Shown: in pieces, positions 12,090 through 22,632 of the stretch
Layout of the letters: each line of letters begins with the position of its first letter
How positions within the stretch are numbered: the first letter of the stretch is position 1
DNA from: Trema orientale
Lineage: Eukaryota; Streptophyta; Magnoliopsida; Rosales; Cannabaceae
Assembly: GCA_002914845.1 (NCBI GenBank)
Contig: JXTC01000196.1
Location: 429,579 to 493,578 of the forward strand
Length of the DNA: 64,000 bases
Direction of reading: 5' to 3'
Notes under the pieces: model-generated
The model's input: the letters and a program-made list of their open reading frames with translations, nothing else
Databases searched by the model: none
What the model was told of the DNA's origin: nothing
Position numbers and translations under genes: made by a program

Positions 12090-12424
12090 TTTTCTTTCTT
12101 TCTTTTTTCAAGGTAAATAGGAAATTTATTAATAAAATTAATCAATTGCTATAATATGAGCAATATAATTAGAAATTGCTAATTAGAAAATAAATCATCA
12201 ATATTAAAATAAAAAACTAATCTCTGCTTTATTTTGAGTTCGTATATAACTAGCAATATTACTAGATACATACCATTAGAAGAGTTCACTATACCCACAA
12301 TAATCTTGAGATTTATTTCTACTAAATGAAAAGTAAGTCCCACGGGATGCCACAAAATCCAAATGTTCATCATTTCGAAGTATAGTACCAATTCCAATAG
12401 ACTCCATCTTTGTAAACTATGCAA
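12090..12424 (-). pseudogene. decayed LINE RNase H fragment
   Basis: On the minus strand a short piece reads SIGIGTILRNDEHLDFVASRG, which resembles the first strands of the plant RNase H (RVT_3) fold. A later piece, NYIAHIIA, is like the conserved N-x2-AH-x2-A helix. Stops and frame changes separate them. The stretch ends with an 'attttattaataaatttcc' phrase and an A-rich tail near 12087-12110, matching other LINE tails in the window. Assignment is tentative because little sequence remains. Confidence 0.35.
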
Positions 12425-15400
12425 TGCCTATATTAATTTTTTTTTTTTCAGATTTAGATCATAAAAGATTCATATCCAAAAGAAAAAAGAAAAATAAATC
12501 AAATAATCGAAACCTATATAGATCTAGAATTTAGTAGGAGAATAAATAAAATAAATAAAACCTACATAGATTTAAAATCTGGTAGGACAAACCGCTCATA
12601 AGAATAAATTTATGAGAACAAAATCTTCATATAAATGGAAGAATTATTGAAAAAAAAATAAAAAATTAGGGATATCCTACGAGAGAAGGAGATCAAAAAG
12701 TGAGATAGTTAGAGATCACGATAGAAAAATTATTAAAGAAGAATATGGAGTTTTATTTAGAGATGTTTAATGCATCTCTATATATATACATATATATATA
12801 ATATATATAATTTCTAAATAAAAATAGAACTGGTGATTTACAAAATCTGATGTCAAGAATGCAGAATGTTTCTCTTTGACTTCGACTGCCCCAAATGGGT
12901 ATAAAAAGAAAGAAAAAACTCAATGTAATGCTTTGGTCAAAATAATATCGAGCTAAATTTGTCTGGCTTTGTCTTTTATTAATCTAATTCTTTCTCTGTA
13001 TTGCTGCTAGAGGTGACATTTGGTGATCTTCATGATTGAGAAAAATAGCCTTTAATTTTTTTTTTCTTTTTGAGTAAAACAGAAATTTCATTCAATAGCT
13101 TTAACAATTGAGAAAATTAAATAGCTTTAAATGGCGTACTAGAGGGATTTGATTTGATAAAATAGTCCTATTATGATGTGCTTACATTCTCTCCTGTACT
13201 TTTTTTCCTCGGACTTCAGTTATTTTCTCAAGTCTTTGGGAATATTTTTTTCAAACTTTTATATATATATATATATATGTATTTTGGAACTTGTTTTTTC
13301 CTAATAAAACAAATAGACATCCGTGTTCTTTTTTTATTTTCTTAGGGCATAAATCCCTAAGAATTAACTTAGATCGCTAAATACCTACAGCTTAATCAAG
13401 GTGACACTATTCCTCTAACTGAGGCATCCAAGTCATTAATTTCCTCTACTAGCAATTCTTAAAAAAAAAAAAAAAAAAATGCCAAACTAGCCGACCGCTT
13501 TACTACGTCAAGTGCTAAAAACATCTACTATCAACTAATCTATAGGCAATATGGTAGGACATATACATCTATGATAGTATGTCAGATTATATAATATATA
13601 TTTTAATTATAAAAATAATTAAACAAACAGTATACGAATTTATTAAATTTTGAGGTTTGAAAGACATATGCTACGTAATATTTAAAACAAAAAAAAATTA
13701 TATATAATAATATTAAATGTTCTTACGGTCAAATTGTAACCGTTTTTTTTCGTCGGTAAGTCTCACATGAATAAGATTTAATCTCTTTTGAGAAGAGTTT
13801 TTAAAAGTCGGATATCTCTCTAAAAATGTTCTTCCAAAAAAGACTATTCGGTAAAGATATATATATATATATATTCCTTTAAATTAAGGGCTTTTGTGTT
13901 AAGCGGCTATAGTTACTATTTTTTGTTGGGGACACTATGGTTACTATAGTAATGCATGTTCACCATTGCTAGAGTAATTTTTAGTATAGAATCTTTTGAA
14001 TTGCATCTGTGATACCCGACAAGTTTAAATGAGAATGCATTAATGTACACCCGTACTCTTGTATATTTTGAGCAATAATAGTAGATATTAAATTTGTGTC
14101 CATTTTATTTACTTATACAGGGAGCTGCTAGGCACCCAACATGATCAGATTCATCCTTAATAAATGTATTTTCAATAACATGTAAATTTTTATTTTCAAG
14201 CAAGAAAAACAGATGGGGAAAAAAAGTAATTTTCAATGAAACCAAATGCGAATGCAGCCATGCAATAATTTAATGAAACTTTTGAATTCTTAGGATTTCA
14301 ATGAAAAGGTAAAAGGATAGTTCAAAAAGTAATTCTTCTAAATTATGCATCAAGCAAAAAAAAAAGGGGAAAAAAAAACTGAAACGTCTATTCTATGGAT
14401 GCTTCAGAATTTTTTTAAATAGAAAAAACAAATATTTTTATTAGCTTTTCTAATATTGTAGAAAAGAAATCATTCAAAACTCCAAATTAAATTCATATTA
14501 ATTATGTAAATGTTCTCTACTGATAATATCTCCCTCGTAAAGCCTTTAGTTAAAAAAAAAAAAAATTATACTTGACTAATATGCACAAAGTAAACTTTCC
14601 AAGGGGGGTCTCAAGTTGAATATATTAATAACACAGAACCAATTATCATTTGGAAAATCCTAAGTAACCCAATTATTTTAGAAGATACAATGTAGTGTAC
14701 TGTACATTTTAGTCTTTTTTATTTATTTATTTATCTTTTTTTTTTGACGTGGGTTGGGGATTTTAAATTTGAATTTAAGACTAAACACATTGGGAGGAAA
14801 TATTGGAGACCACCAAACTAACCTATGCCTACAACACATAGACTTTAGCCTAGTGCTAATATTGCACGCATTATATAATTAACTAATAGTGAAAAAGGCC
14901 CTGGTCATGTAATAAAATGAGTATCTACATGCAATAACATAGAAACAGTTGATTGTTTTTCTTCAAGGTATCAAAACCTCATAGCGCTAACTAGTAGCAT
15001 TACTCACTAATTTTTATAAAGGGTACTCTGAGATCAAATATTGATAACTTCAAGAAATAAATTTTGAACACATCAATTTTTCTAACTAGCTAGCTAGAGC
15101 TAGGGGAACAAATTTAATTCTGGTCACTCAACACACTTATTAGTATCATAATGAATATGAAGGAAATTATTTCTTACTTTCATTCTTTTCAATTGTATCT
15201 ACTTATATACATATGTATTATCGTACTATTACTCACTCTTCTTAGTGAAAGTAGTCGGGTTTGGGTACCTGAGGGAAGTCCCAATTGGCTCTATTATTAT
15301 GCATTTAATCCTTGGTAAGTTAGTTATTTAATTCCTTGAGCAATTGGAACTGTAGAGTCTTCCATTGCGCAATCAAAGCTCTTCAAAATACGTACCCAAA

Positions 15401-16064
15401 TATACGGTAAGAGCATGTTTTTTTCTTTATTTCATCTACCAGTTTAGATAAGTTGAATTGTCAAGAATTATTGTCATATTGACTCTGATTTCTGACTATT
15501 ATTTTGAATTTAATGTTCTTTTATCTTTTTACAGAGCAATAATTTGTACTTTTTTAGTTTTCCCAGCCTACAATTATTTATCACAATTATCACAATTATA
15601 GGCCTTTTTTTCCCTTCACACACATATATATAGTACATTAGCAATAATTATTGGTGGATATATACATTTTAATGAGTAAATTGGATTATTATAAATTGTA
15701 TTTGCACCCCCCTAAAATTTTAATTATATGGACACGCCCCCTCTCAAATTTTAATTGTATACTCATGTCTCCATAAAGATCGTAAAATTTTAAGGCGTAA
15801 TTTTAGACCCAAAATCTAAATAATTTCATATGTAGTAGTTATTTTAAAGAAAAATATTGGGTTTATAGTTACTAAAAACAGTTATAAAACTAATATCGAG
15901 CACGAGAGTGCCACTCAACTTAATTTTCTTTTGTTTATGTTATCTTAATTCAAAAGTTCATACTTACGAACTTAAGAATTAGTTTCAATTTATTATGGAC
16001 CTTACAAACAAAATCAGTACATCTCAGTTTACGAAGGCCACACATCAATTTCTATGTTATATAT
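12425..16064. other. intergenic AT-rich sequence with relics
   Basis: No gene is supported. Visible items are TA microsatellites (about 12780-12815, 13260-13278 and 13857-13874) and a LINE-tail-like phrase near 13058-13095. Confidence 0.5.
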
Positions 16065-16287
16065 ATATATATAGGTTGCCAATCTGGTAGGTATTTAACA
16101 ATGATCTAACGGCTAAAATGATCTAACGGCTAAAATGAGGTGCATGAAAAGACGTGCATCATTAATGCTTTTTCTCTCTCCTACTTTTTAATATAAAAAA
16201 ATGTGCAACAAAAATTTTCATTGGCCAAATTGATACCTATGCATAGGTAAAAAAAAAATACCTACTGGATTGGTGCCCATATATATA
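16065..16287. mobile_element. Mutator-type MITE, copy A
   Basis: A 205-bp element (16074-16278) begins ggttgccaatctgg and ends ggattggtgccc, giving imperfect terminal inverted repeats. It is flanked by an identical 9-bp direct repeat atatatata (16065-16073 and 16279-16287). A 9-bp duplication is typical of Mutator-like elements. Near the right end is the palindrome acctatgcataggt. Inside, a 17-bp unit (aatgatctaacggctaa) is tandemly duplicated near 16105-16138. It has no coding capacity. Confidence 0.75.
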
Positions 16288-17617
16288 TATATTTAATAAT
16301 ATTGATAATGACATTATTATGCAACGAATTCATAGTATAAAAAATCATCAGCTGCAATTGTAACGTATTTGCAGATTTGTTAAAAGGAAATATTTTGAGT
16401 GATTTTTATACTTTTGTTTTATACAAGAATTTTACAATAAGCCTCATTCAATTGAAATCTTGGCTCCGCCATTGGCAATAAGGTTGATGAATTTTTTTTG
16501 TAGATTCTTTGATAATTTTTTTAATTAAAAGATAAAATCCAACCTTAGCAGAGGAGCATCGGTAAGAATTAGAAACTAAGTTGGCACAAGAATAGAATCT
16601 ACTCTTCTCTAAAGCTAAGAGGTGGCCGATTATACTTTACACGTAAGACTACCAAATATATTCACCATATGTTTGTGTTTACACATGTAACATACGTATT
16701 TTACTAATCGAAATCTGACCATTTTAATTGATCTCTCTTTTTTTGGGAAAAAAAATGAACGGTTTAGATTTGAAGAATAAATGGAGGCTGAGCGACATTA
16801 CTTAGCATAAATGACTACTAGTTCTAGTTTGCATGTAGTTTTTGTTCTTGAGCTGACTTAATGCTGGGGATGTGATTAAGTTTGAATGCAAATGCTAAGT
16901 AAGTTAAGGGAATTATTTTGCTAGGCCAATAAAGATATCATGCTACTATGGATTATTAATGTTTCTTACTCGTACCATTTTTATCTGATTCCACTAATAT
17001 TTGTATTTCTTATTTTCCGATAAGATCGGACAATCATAAATCCATATTAACAATAAGTTTTCATCATTAAAAAGGTTCATTTATTTAAGTTCCATATTCA
17101 TGAAAATAAATAAATAAGGTATCAAATTCGCATTGGAGTTTGGAGAGAAAGGGGAAAAACATTAAACGCAATGTCCGAAAATTCCAATTCTAACACTTTC
17201 AATGAATAAAATGGTCAAAATATCTGGAAAATTTCCTAATCAGAAATCGATGGCAATTAGTCCAATAATTGGATTGATAAAATTCAAGAAATTAATTATG
17301 ATTTAAGACTCCATGACGTAATGCGATATATTCCATGTATATTAAAGGCTCTTAATAATTAGTATGGCTTTCCCAGCGAATCTTCACCTTATTGATAGAA
17401 ACTTAATTAACCATTTTAGGTTTGCCCACGTACATGGAAAACTGATTTTCACAACACTAATTACTGATTTTTTTTCTTTTTTTTTATTATGATGAAATTT
17501 TTCTCAGATAATATATTAAAGATACAGTCATCATTCACTTCACTTTGAGATTTAAAAGAAAAAAATCTTAATTAAAATCACAAAATAGTATAAAGTAAAA
17601 AAATTCATATATACAGA
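16288..17617. other. intergenic sequence with a hAT-type end relic
   Basis: No gene is supported. A phrase near 16459-16474 (ttggctccgccattgg) is the inverted form of the cagtggcggagcca terminus seen on the hAT element at 45167, so it is probably a relic end of that group. Its partner end was not found. Confidence 0.4.
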
Positions 17618-17872
17618 TATATATATGGTTGCCAATCTAATAGGTATTTTTTTTTACTTATATGTAAGTATTTTTTTTTAGCCCTTGGATCATCATCTAA
17701 TAATGGTCCAACGATTATAATGAGATATATGAAAAGACGTGCATGTTAATACTATTTTTCTCTCTTATTTGTTTATTATAAAAAAATATGCTTGATAAAT
17801 TTTTATTAGCCAAAATAATATTTATGTAAAGGTGAAAAAAAAATAAATATTGAATTGGTGCCCTATATATAT
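17618..17872. mobile_element. Mutator-type MITE, copy B
   Basis: A 237-bp element (17627-17863) begins ggttgccaatcta and ends gaattggtgccc. It is flanked by an identical 9-bp direct repeat tatatatat (17618-17626 and 17864-17872). The internal phrase gaaaagacgtgcatg and the flanking gene-free body match copies A (16074) and C (39775), so the three form one family. It has no coding capacity. Confidence 0.75.
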
Positions 17873-19208
17873 ACCAGAGCATATAAAGATATATAATATT
17901 GTAAGGATAATTGTTTTAGGGAATTTTTTTTTTCTTTTTGTAAATTGTCTGCATGCATATTGTTAAGGGATTTATTTGTAACTTTATTACTAGTTAAAGC
18001 ATTTGGATCTAGATTTTACTTTATCAAAATATAACTCTTTCTATTTGTCACGCACTCATGCTTGCAACTTGTACCTAGCTACTGAAGCTGACTATATCCA
18101 AATTCAACTTATAAGTCATGTCTATATTTTATGTGCTCTCGTTTTATCTTCAGCTTATCTAATATTTTAATACAAATATGTCTCTCTTTTTCATTTATAA
18201 TATATAATATGTTTTTTTTTTCTCCTTTAAAATTAACTAATTAGGAGATTATGATAAGAATCACATATGATAGATCAGACAATGAAGTGGAGCTGATGTG
18301 ATGCATCTAAATACATAACTTTGACCTCCTTCATTTCAAGGTTTTTTTTTTTTTTTTTCCAAAACTTTTGATAGTTAAAACTTTAAGGATATAATATATA
18401 TATATATATATGGTTGTCGTTAACACACCATGCATTGCATGCTAATTTTATTGCTTTAATATTACCTTTTACTGAGCTGATTCTTTTTTGTTAATGATTA
18501 TATATATGCTCATACAAAATAGTAAATACCTGTACATATAGATAAGAGGTCTTGTAAAAGTGAGCTAGAAACAAAATAAAAAGAATATTCAGCATAAATA
18601 GACCAATATTATCTTTCTTTTTTTTTTTTTGAGATGTAAGAATATTTTATAGTTAATAATATATACGGACATAAAATTTAATAGGAAAAGAAATCGTTAC
18701 ACACCAAATACAAGCCAATTTTTTGTTTTTGTTTTTGTTCTTTTATTATTATTTTCTTATTAAAAAAAAAAAGAAGCAACTCAAGCACATACACGCCAAT
18801 AAAGATCAAAGAAAAGTCCAAAGGAGAAGAAAAATACATGCATAAGTACAAAAAACCAAATAATATACATATATATCTGAATTCAGACATCCCAAGAAAA
18901 ATCATATACCATTTATTCAATATACTAAAATCAATAACAAGAAGCAAAAGACAAAAAAATAATAGGGCAAAAGAGTATAAAATGAGAATAAGAGGGGTAA
19001 AATTGGAATATCAAACAAATTATAATATTTATAAGGGAAAGAAAGAGAACGGCGCTGTGTCTCTATGTCTTATTTTTTATTTTTTTCACTTTTTATTTTT
19101 ATATTTTCCGATAAGCCCGGTGATTTTGCTGGAATGAGGAAGATGACCCTGAAAATTAAAGAAAAATTCGTTTAGGGCACTTTGAACTGAACTGAACTGA
19201 ACAAAACC

Positions 19209-19248
<40 letters not shown>

Positions 19249-19320
19249 TTATTTTTACTGTCCCTCAAATTCCCACATGCTCGGATTTTCTCTTTCTTTT
19301 CTTTCGTTTTCTCACCCGCC
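17873..19320. other. intergenic sequence upstream of the TCP gene
   Basis: AT-rich, with a TA tract at about 18393-18413 and a (CT)n tract at about 19210-19246, just upstream of the probable TATA element. The distal TCP promoter should lie here. No other gene is supported. Confidence 0.5.
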
Positions 19321-19325
19321 AAACA

Positions 19326-19396
19326 CATATATATACACTTCTTCTTCTAGCTAAGCTAAACAGCCCTAAAAAATCACTGTCTGTCATATCACTTCT
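19326..19396 (+). promoter_or_regulatory. probable core promoter and first leader exon of the TCP gene
   Basis: A TATA-like atatatata (about 19327-19335) is followed within 70 bp by a CT-rich stretch and then a strong splice donor (tct|gtaagt, intron starting 19397). This fits a transcription start around 19350-19365, with a short non-coding first exon. The start itself is inferred. Confidence 0.4.
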
Positions 19397-20894
19397 GTAA
19401 GTCTCTTTTTCCCTTTTGGTTTTGCCCAATTTGAGCTGACGTGGTTTTTTGTGTGAATTCAAGTTCAGTTCATGGTGCTTTCTTCACTTTGAGCTATTAT
19501 ATATGTGTGTGTGTATATATATATATATAAAGAAACTTGGAATTTGGTAAATTTCCTAATATTTTGAAAAAAGATCGATCCTTTCTTGTGTTCTTTAGAT
19601 TTTAATTTAGGAAATTTTTTGGTTATGGGGTGAAAATTTGAGTTTACTAATAGAAACCCAAATGAGAGAACTGTTTTTTATTTTATTTGATTTTATCCTT
19701 TTTTCATAAAAATGTGAAATGGGATTGAAGAAGAAGATTTAGAGTATGAAATTTCAGTGTATTTTTTTTTTGGTCAATTTATTTATTTTAAATTTTTGTG
19801 GGTTTTTGCAGTGGTGGAGCTTGATCCCATGAAGTTTGAATGCACAGATCTGTGAGCTTAGGAGGAAAGAATTAAGCAAAAATCAATCAAGCATTAGTAC
19901 TTAAACAAAAAAGCATAGCACAAAATCACAGTCAACGTTTTAGCTACTACTTCAGCTGTAATATTCACCACAGACTTGACACCTGTCTGTACCGAATCTA
20001 ATTAACCCAACATTGCTCAAGGTTTGGTTTCCATATTTTTAAATAAAAATTTTATCTTTTTTTTAATATATATATATATATATATTTTGCTTTTCCTCGC
20101 TGGGAGTTTTGAAGACACACTGTATATATGTATAAATATAATGGCTGTCTGATCTAATTTTATGTCTGCCATTTTTAGCTAGGGAGAAGAACAGCTAGCC
20201 AAGGTCTTTAAAGAGCCTCTCCTCAAAAGGGTCGGTCTCAAATCGGCGGTTTGTATGAAATTTACTGCTTAAACTGCTTTTAGCTTGAATCTGAAGCTGG
20301 AAAAAAGAAAAGGGTACGTCCTTATATATATATATAGATCAGAGGCTTATAGCTAGGGGATACTAGTACTAGACACTCTCGTACTAGTACTATATACTAC
20401 TACTGCTTTTTTCTTTGTATTTTCGGCTAAAGCTTATCTTTTTCTTTAAAACCCTTTTGTTAGGTATAACACCTTTAGCTCTTTTGATTATGGAAACAAA
20501 TTATTAATATTCTTACAAAGTCAGATCTTTCAAGCTGTGTAAAGCTATAGCACAGTGAGTAGTGCTTTTATTACTCACTAGTACTGTATTATTATGTATA
20601 ATTATTATTTTTTTCTTATTTTTGTTTTGGTTTGTGATTTTTTTTTGCAGGGCTGAGACTAAAAATTGTGCAGGCTGCTTTGCTTTTGAAAGCACACACC
20701 TCTGCAAAACTGCAAAAAAAGCTTAAACAAGAGAGAGAGAGAGAGAGAGAGGAGAGGAGAGAGAGAGTGCCTCTCCTGACTTGGATTGTGATATATCAAA
20801 GCGTAAAAAAGGCCTTTTTATCAATACAAAGCCAAAGTAGTCTCTGAATTATCGTCATCAATGCAATAGGACGCAGCAACCCCACCTGCACCTC

Positions 20895-20929
<35 letters not shown>

Positions 20930-20980
20930 ATCTCCAACTCTCCTTCTCTCTCATCTCTAATCCTTCACACCACTCTCTCC

Positions 20981-21013
<33 letters not shown>

Positions 21014-21138
21014 TTGTTTATAGAGGGTCTTGAAGAAAAGGATAAGAGGAGAAGCTGTGAAGACTTTGGCATATAATATATTGAATGACTACTTCTTCTT
21101 TTGCTTCTGCTTTTGTTTGAGAAAGGCATGAAAGTGCT
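19350..21138 (+). other. TCP 5' leader with two predicted introns and upstream ORFs
   Basis: Consensus sites predict intron 1 at 19397-19811 (gtaagt to ttgcag) and intron 2 at about 20022-20650 (gtttgg to tttgcag), leaving three leader exons. The spliced leader would carry upstream ORFs at 19829-19855 (8 residues), 20861-20869 (2 residues), 21085-21120 (11 residues) and 21128-21226 (32 residues). The last overlaps the main start in another frame. Exon 3 holds a GA tract (about 20731-20770) and CT tracts (about 20899-20928 and 20979-21013) that could pair. A long multi-uORF leader suggests translational control. Splice sites are predicted by eye. Confidence 0.5.
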
Positions 21139-22632
21139 ATGGAGGCGGAGGAGATTCAAGCCCAAGCGTGTAAGTTCCCAAGGATTGGAAATGGCAGTAG
21201 GAGCGATTCCTCTAGCAAGTTGTTAGGCCAGAAAGGGGGAAATGACCACTACCCAGATGACGAAGAAGACGGCCGAGAGCTCAAAAGGGTTGGCGGCGGC
21301 GGAGGAGCTACCGACGTTTCGCTCGTCAACGGCGGTGCGAATCGGCTTCGTGGGTGGCACCATTCGTCGCGAATTATTAGGGTTTCTCGTGCCTCTGGCG
21401 GTAAGGATCGGCACAGCAAGGTCTGGACCTCGAAAGGGCTGAGGGACAGAAGGGTTCGGTTATCGGTCACGACGGCGATTCAGTTCTACGATCTTCAAGA
21501 TCGGTTGGGGTATGATCAGCCGAGCAAGGCGGTTGAGTGGCTGATCAATGCGGCTTCGGACGCCATTGCGGAGCTTCCTTCACTCAATAGCTCTTTCCCG
21601 GACACGCCGAAGCAGCTGAGCGACGAGAAGCGGGCGAGCGGCGGAACCGGGCGAGGGTTCGATTCGGCTGAGTTGGAGCTGGATGGCGATCAGGGGAATT
21701 ATCAGCATCAAGATCAGCAGCAAAACCAGCATCTTTCTTTGTCCAAATCGGCTTGTAGTAGCACTTCGGAGACTAGTAAAGGCTCCGGGTTGTCCCTCTC
21801 CCGGTCCGAAATCCGGGTGAACCGGGTCAAGGCCCGGGAGAGAGCCCGGGAGCGAGCGGCGAAGGAGAAGGAGAAAGAGAACGAGTCCCGGATCGTCCAC
21901 CAGCACGAGCAGAACATGAACATTTCTCCGAATTCCACCTTTACTGAGCTTCTCACCGGCGGAATCAGCAATGCCAATAGCAGCAGCAACAACAACAACA
22001 ACGCTTCTAGTCCCACTGCTTCGACGCAGCAGAACCCCGGCCCCGGTGGCGGCGCCGGAACCCATATGGATTACTTCGCCTCGGGGCTTCTGGGGCTGTC
22101 TTCTTCGTCGAGAACTCACCATCAATCTTCTGGGTTTTCGGGGCAAATCCATTTGGGGAATTCGCTGCCGCAGCAGACGATGTCGATGTCGATGTCGATG
22201 CCGCCATATGGCGTCGTCTCCGGCGATCACAACCAAGCCGAGGCGCTGCAGCATTTCTCTTTTGTTCCCGAACATTACATTCCGGTCGCCACGTCCCAAA
22301 CCAACGGCAATGGGGGTGACTACAACCTCAACTTCTCTATCTCTTCCGGCCTTGCTGGTTTCAATAGGGGGACCCTTCAGTCCAATTCACCGTCTCTTTT
22401 GCCTCACCTTCAGAGGTTTACTCCCATAGACGGATCAAATGTACCCTTCTTCATAGGAGCCGCGGCGGCCGCCGCCGCCTCGGCTGCTCCTCAAATGGAG
22501 AATCATCACCACCACCACCACAACCAAAACCACAACCATCAGTTCCCACCTGGGTTATTTGATGGCAGACTACAACTCTGTTACGGCGACGGAAGCCGGC
22601 AATCAGACCAAAAGGGAAAAGGAAAGAACTAA
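21139..22632 (+). CDS. TCP2: TCP transcription factor, class II CIN type, TCP2/TCP24 clade
   Basis: An intact single-exon CDS of 497 residues encodes a nuclear DNA-binding factor of the CINCINNATA group, which restrains leaf-margin growth and promotes differentiation. The TCP basic helix-loop-helix domain spans about residues 88-146 (GGKDRHSKV, basic RDRRVRL, helix [19 protein letters not shown]). An arginine-rich R domain (about 224-247, [19 protein letters not shown]) separates the TCP2/TCP24 clade from TCP3/4/10. A miR319 site lies in the 3' part of the CDS. The C-terminus ([10 protein letters not shown]...KGKGKN) is characteristic of TCP2. Low-complexity stretches include Asn (near 284), Ala (near 443) and His (near 457) runs. 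It is longer than Arabidopsis TCP2 (365 residues) because of these. The 21139 start is in frame with the conserved N-terminus, and an overlapping upstream ATG lies 11 nt before it. TCP2 rather than TCP24 is a best guess within the clade. Confidence 0.95.
   Translation: MEAEEIQAQACKFPRIGNGSRSDSSSKLLGQKGGNDHYPDDEEDGRELKRVGGGGGATDVSLVNGGANRLRGWHHSSRIIRVSRASGGKDRHSKVWTSKGLRDRRVRLSVTTAIQFYDLQDRLGYDQPSKAVEWLINAASDAIAELPSLNSSFPDTPKQLSDEKRASGGTGRGFDSAELELDGDQGNYQHQDQQQNQHLSLSKSACSSTSETSKGSGLSLSRSEIRVNRVKARERARERAAKEKEKENESRIVHQHEQNMNISPNSTFTELLTGGISNANSSSNNNNNASSPTASTQQNPGPGGGAGTHMDYFASGLLGLSSSSRTHHQSSGFSGQIHLGNSLPQQTMSMSMSMPPYGVVSGDHNQAEALQHFSFVPEHYIPVATSQTNGNGGDYNLNFSISSGLAGFNRGTLQSNSPSLLPHLQRFTPIDGSNVPFFIGAAAAAAASAAPQMENHHHHHHNQNHNHQFPPGLFDGRLQLCYGDGSRQSDQKGKGKN
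22365..22385 (+). promoter_or_regulatory. miR319 target site
   Basis: The 21-nt stretch has the conserved core ACCCTTCAGTCCAA preceded by GGGGG. It is complementary to the miR319 family (consensus TTGGACTGAAGGGAGCTCCC) apart from the usual central and 5' mismatches. It encodes about residues 409-416 (RGTLQSN). In plants miR319 directs cleavage of CIN-TCP transcripts here. The complementarity is seen directly; regulation follows from the family. Confidence 0.92.

Noticed and set aside
18393..18425. A TA tract followed by ggttgtc as another MITE copy
   Set aside because: The terminus differs from ggttgcc, and no internal sequence or opposite end of the family follows.
21580..22299. A 239-residue minus-strand frame and other long frames inside the TCP coding region
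   Set aside because: They are antisense or shifted shadows of the GC-richer TCP coding sequence, with Arg- and Leu-rich composition typical of such shadows.
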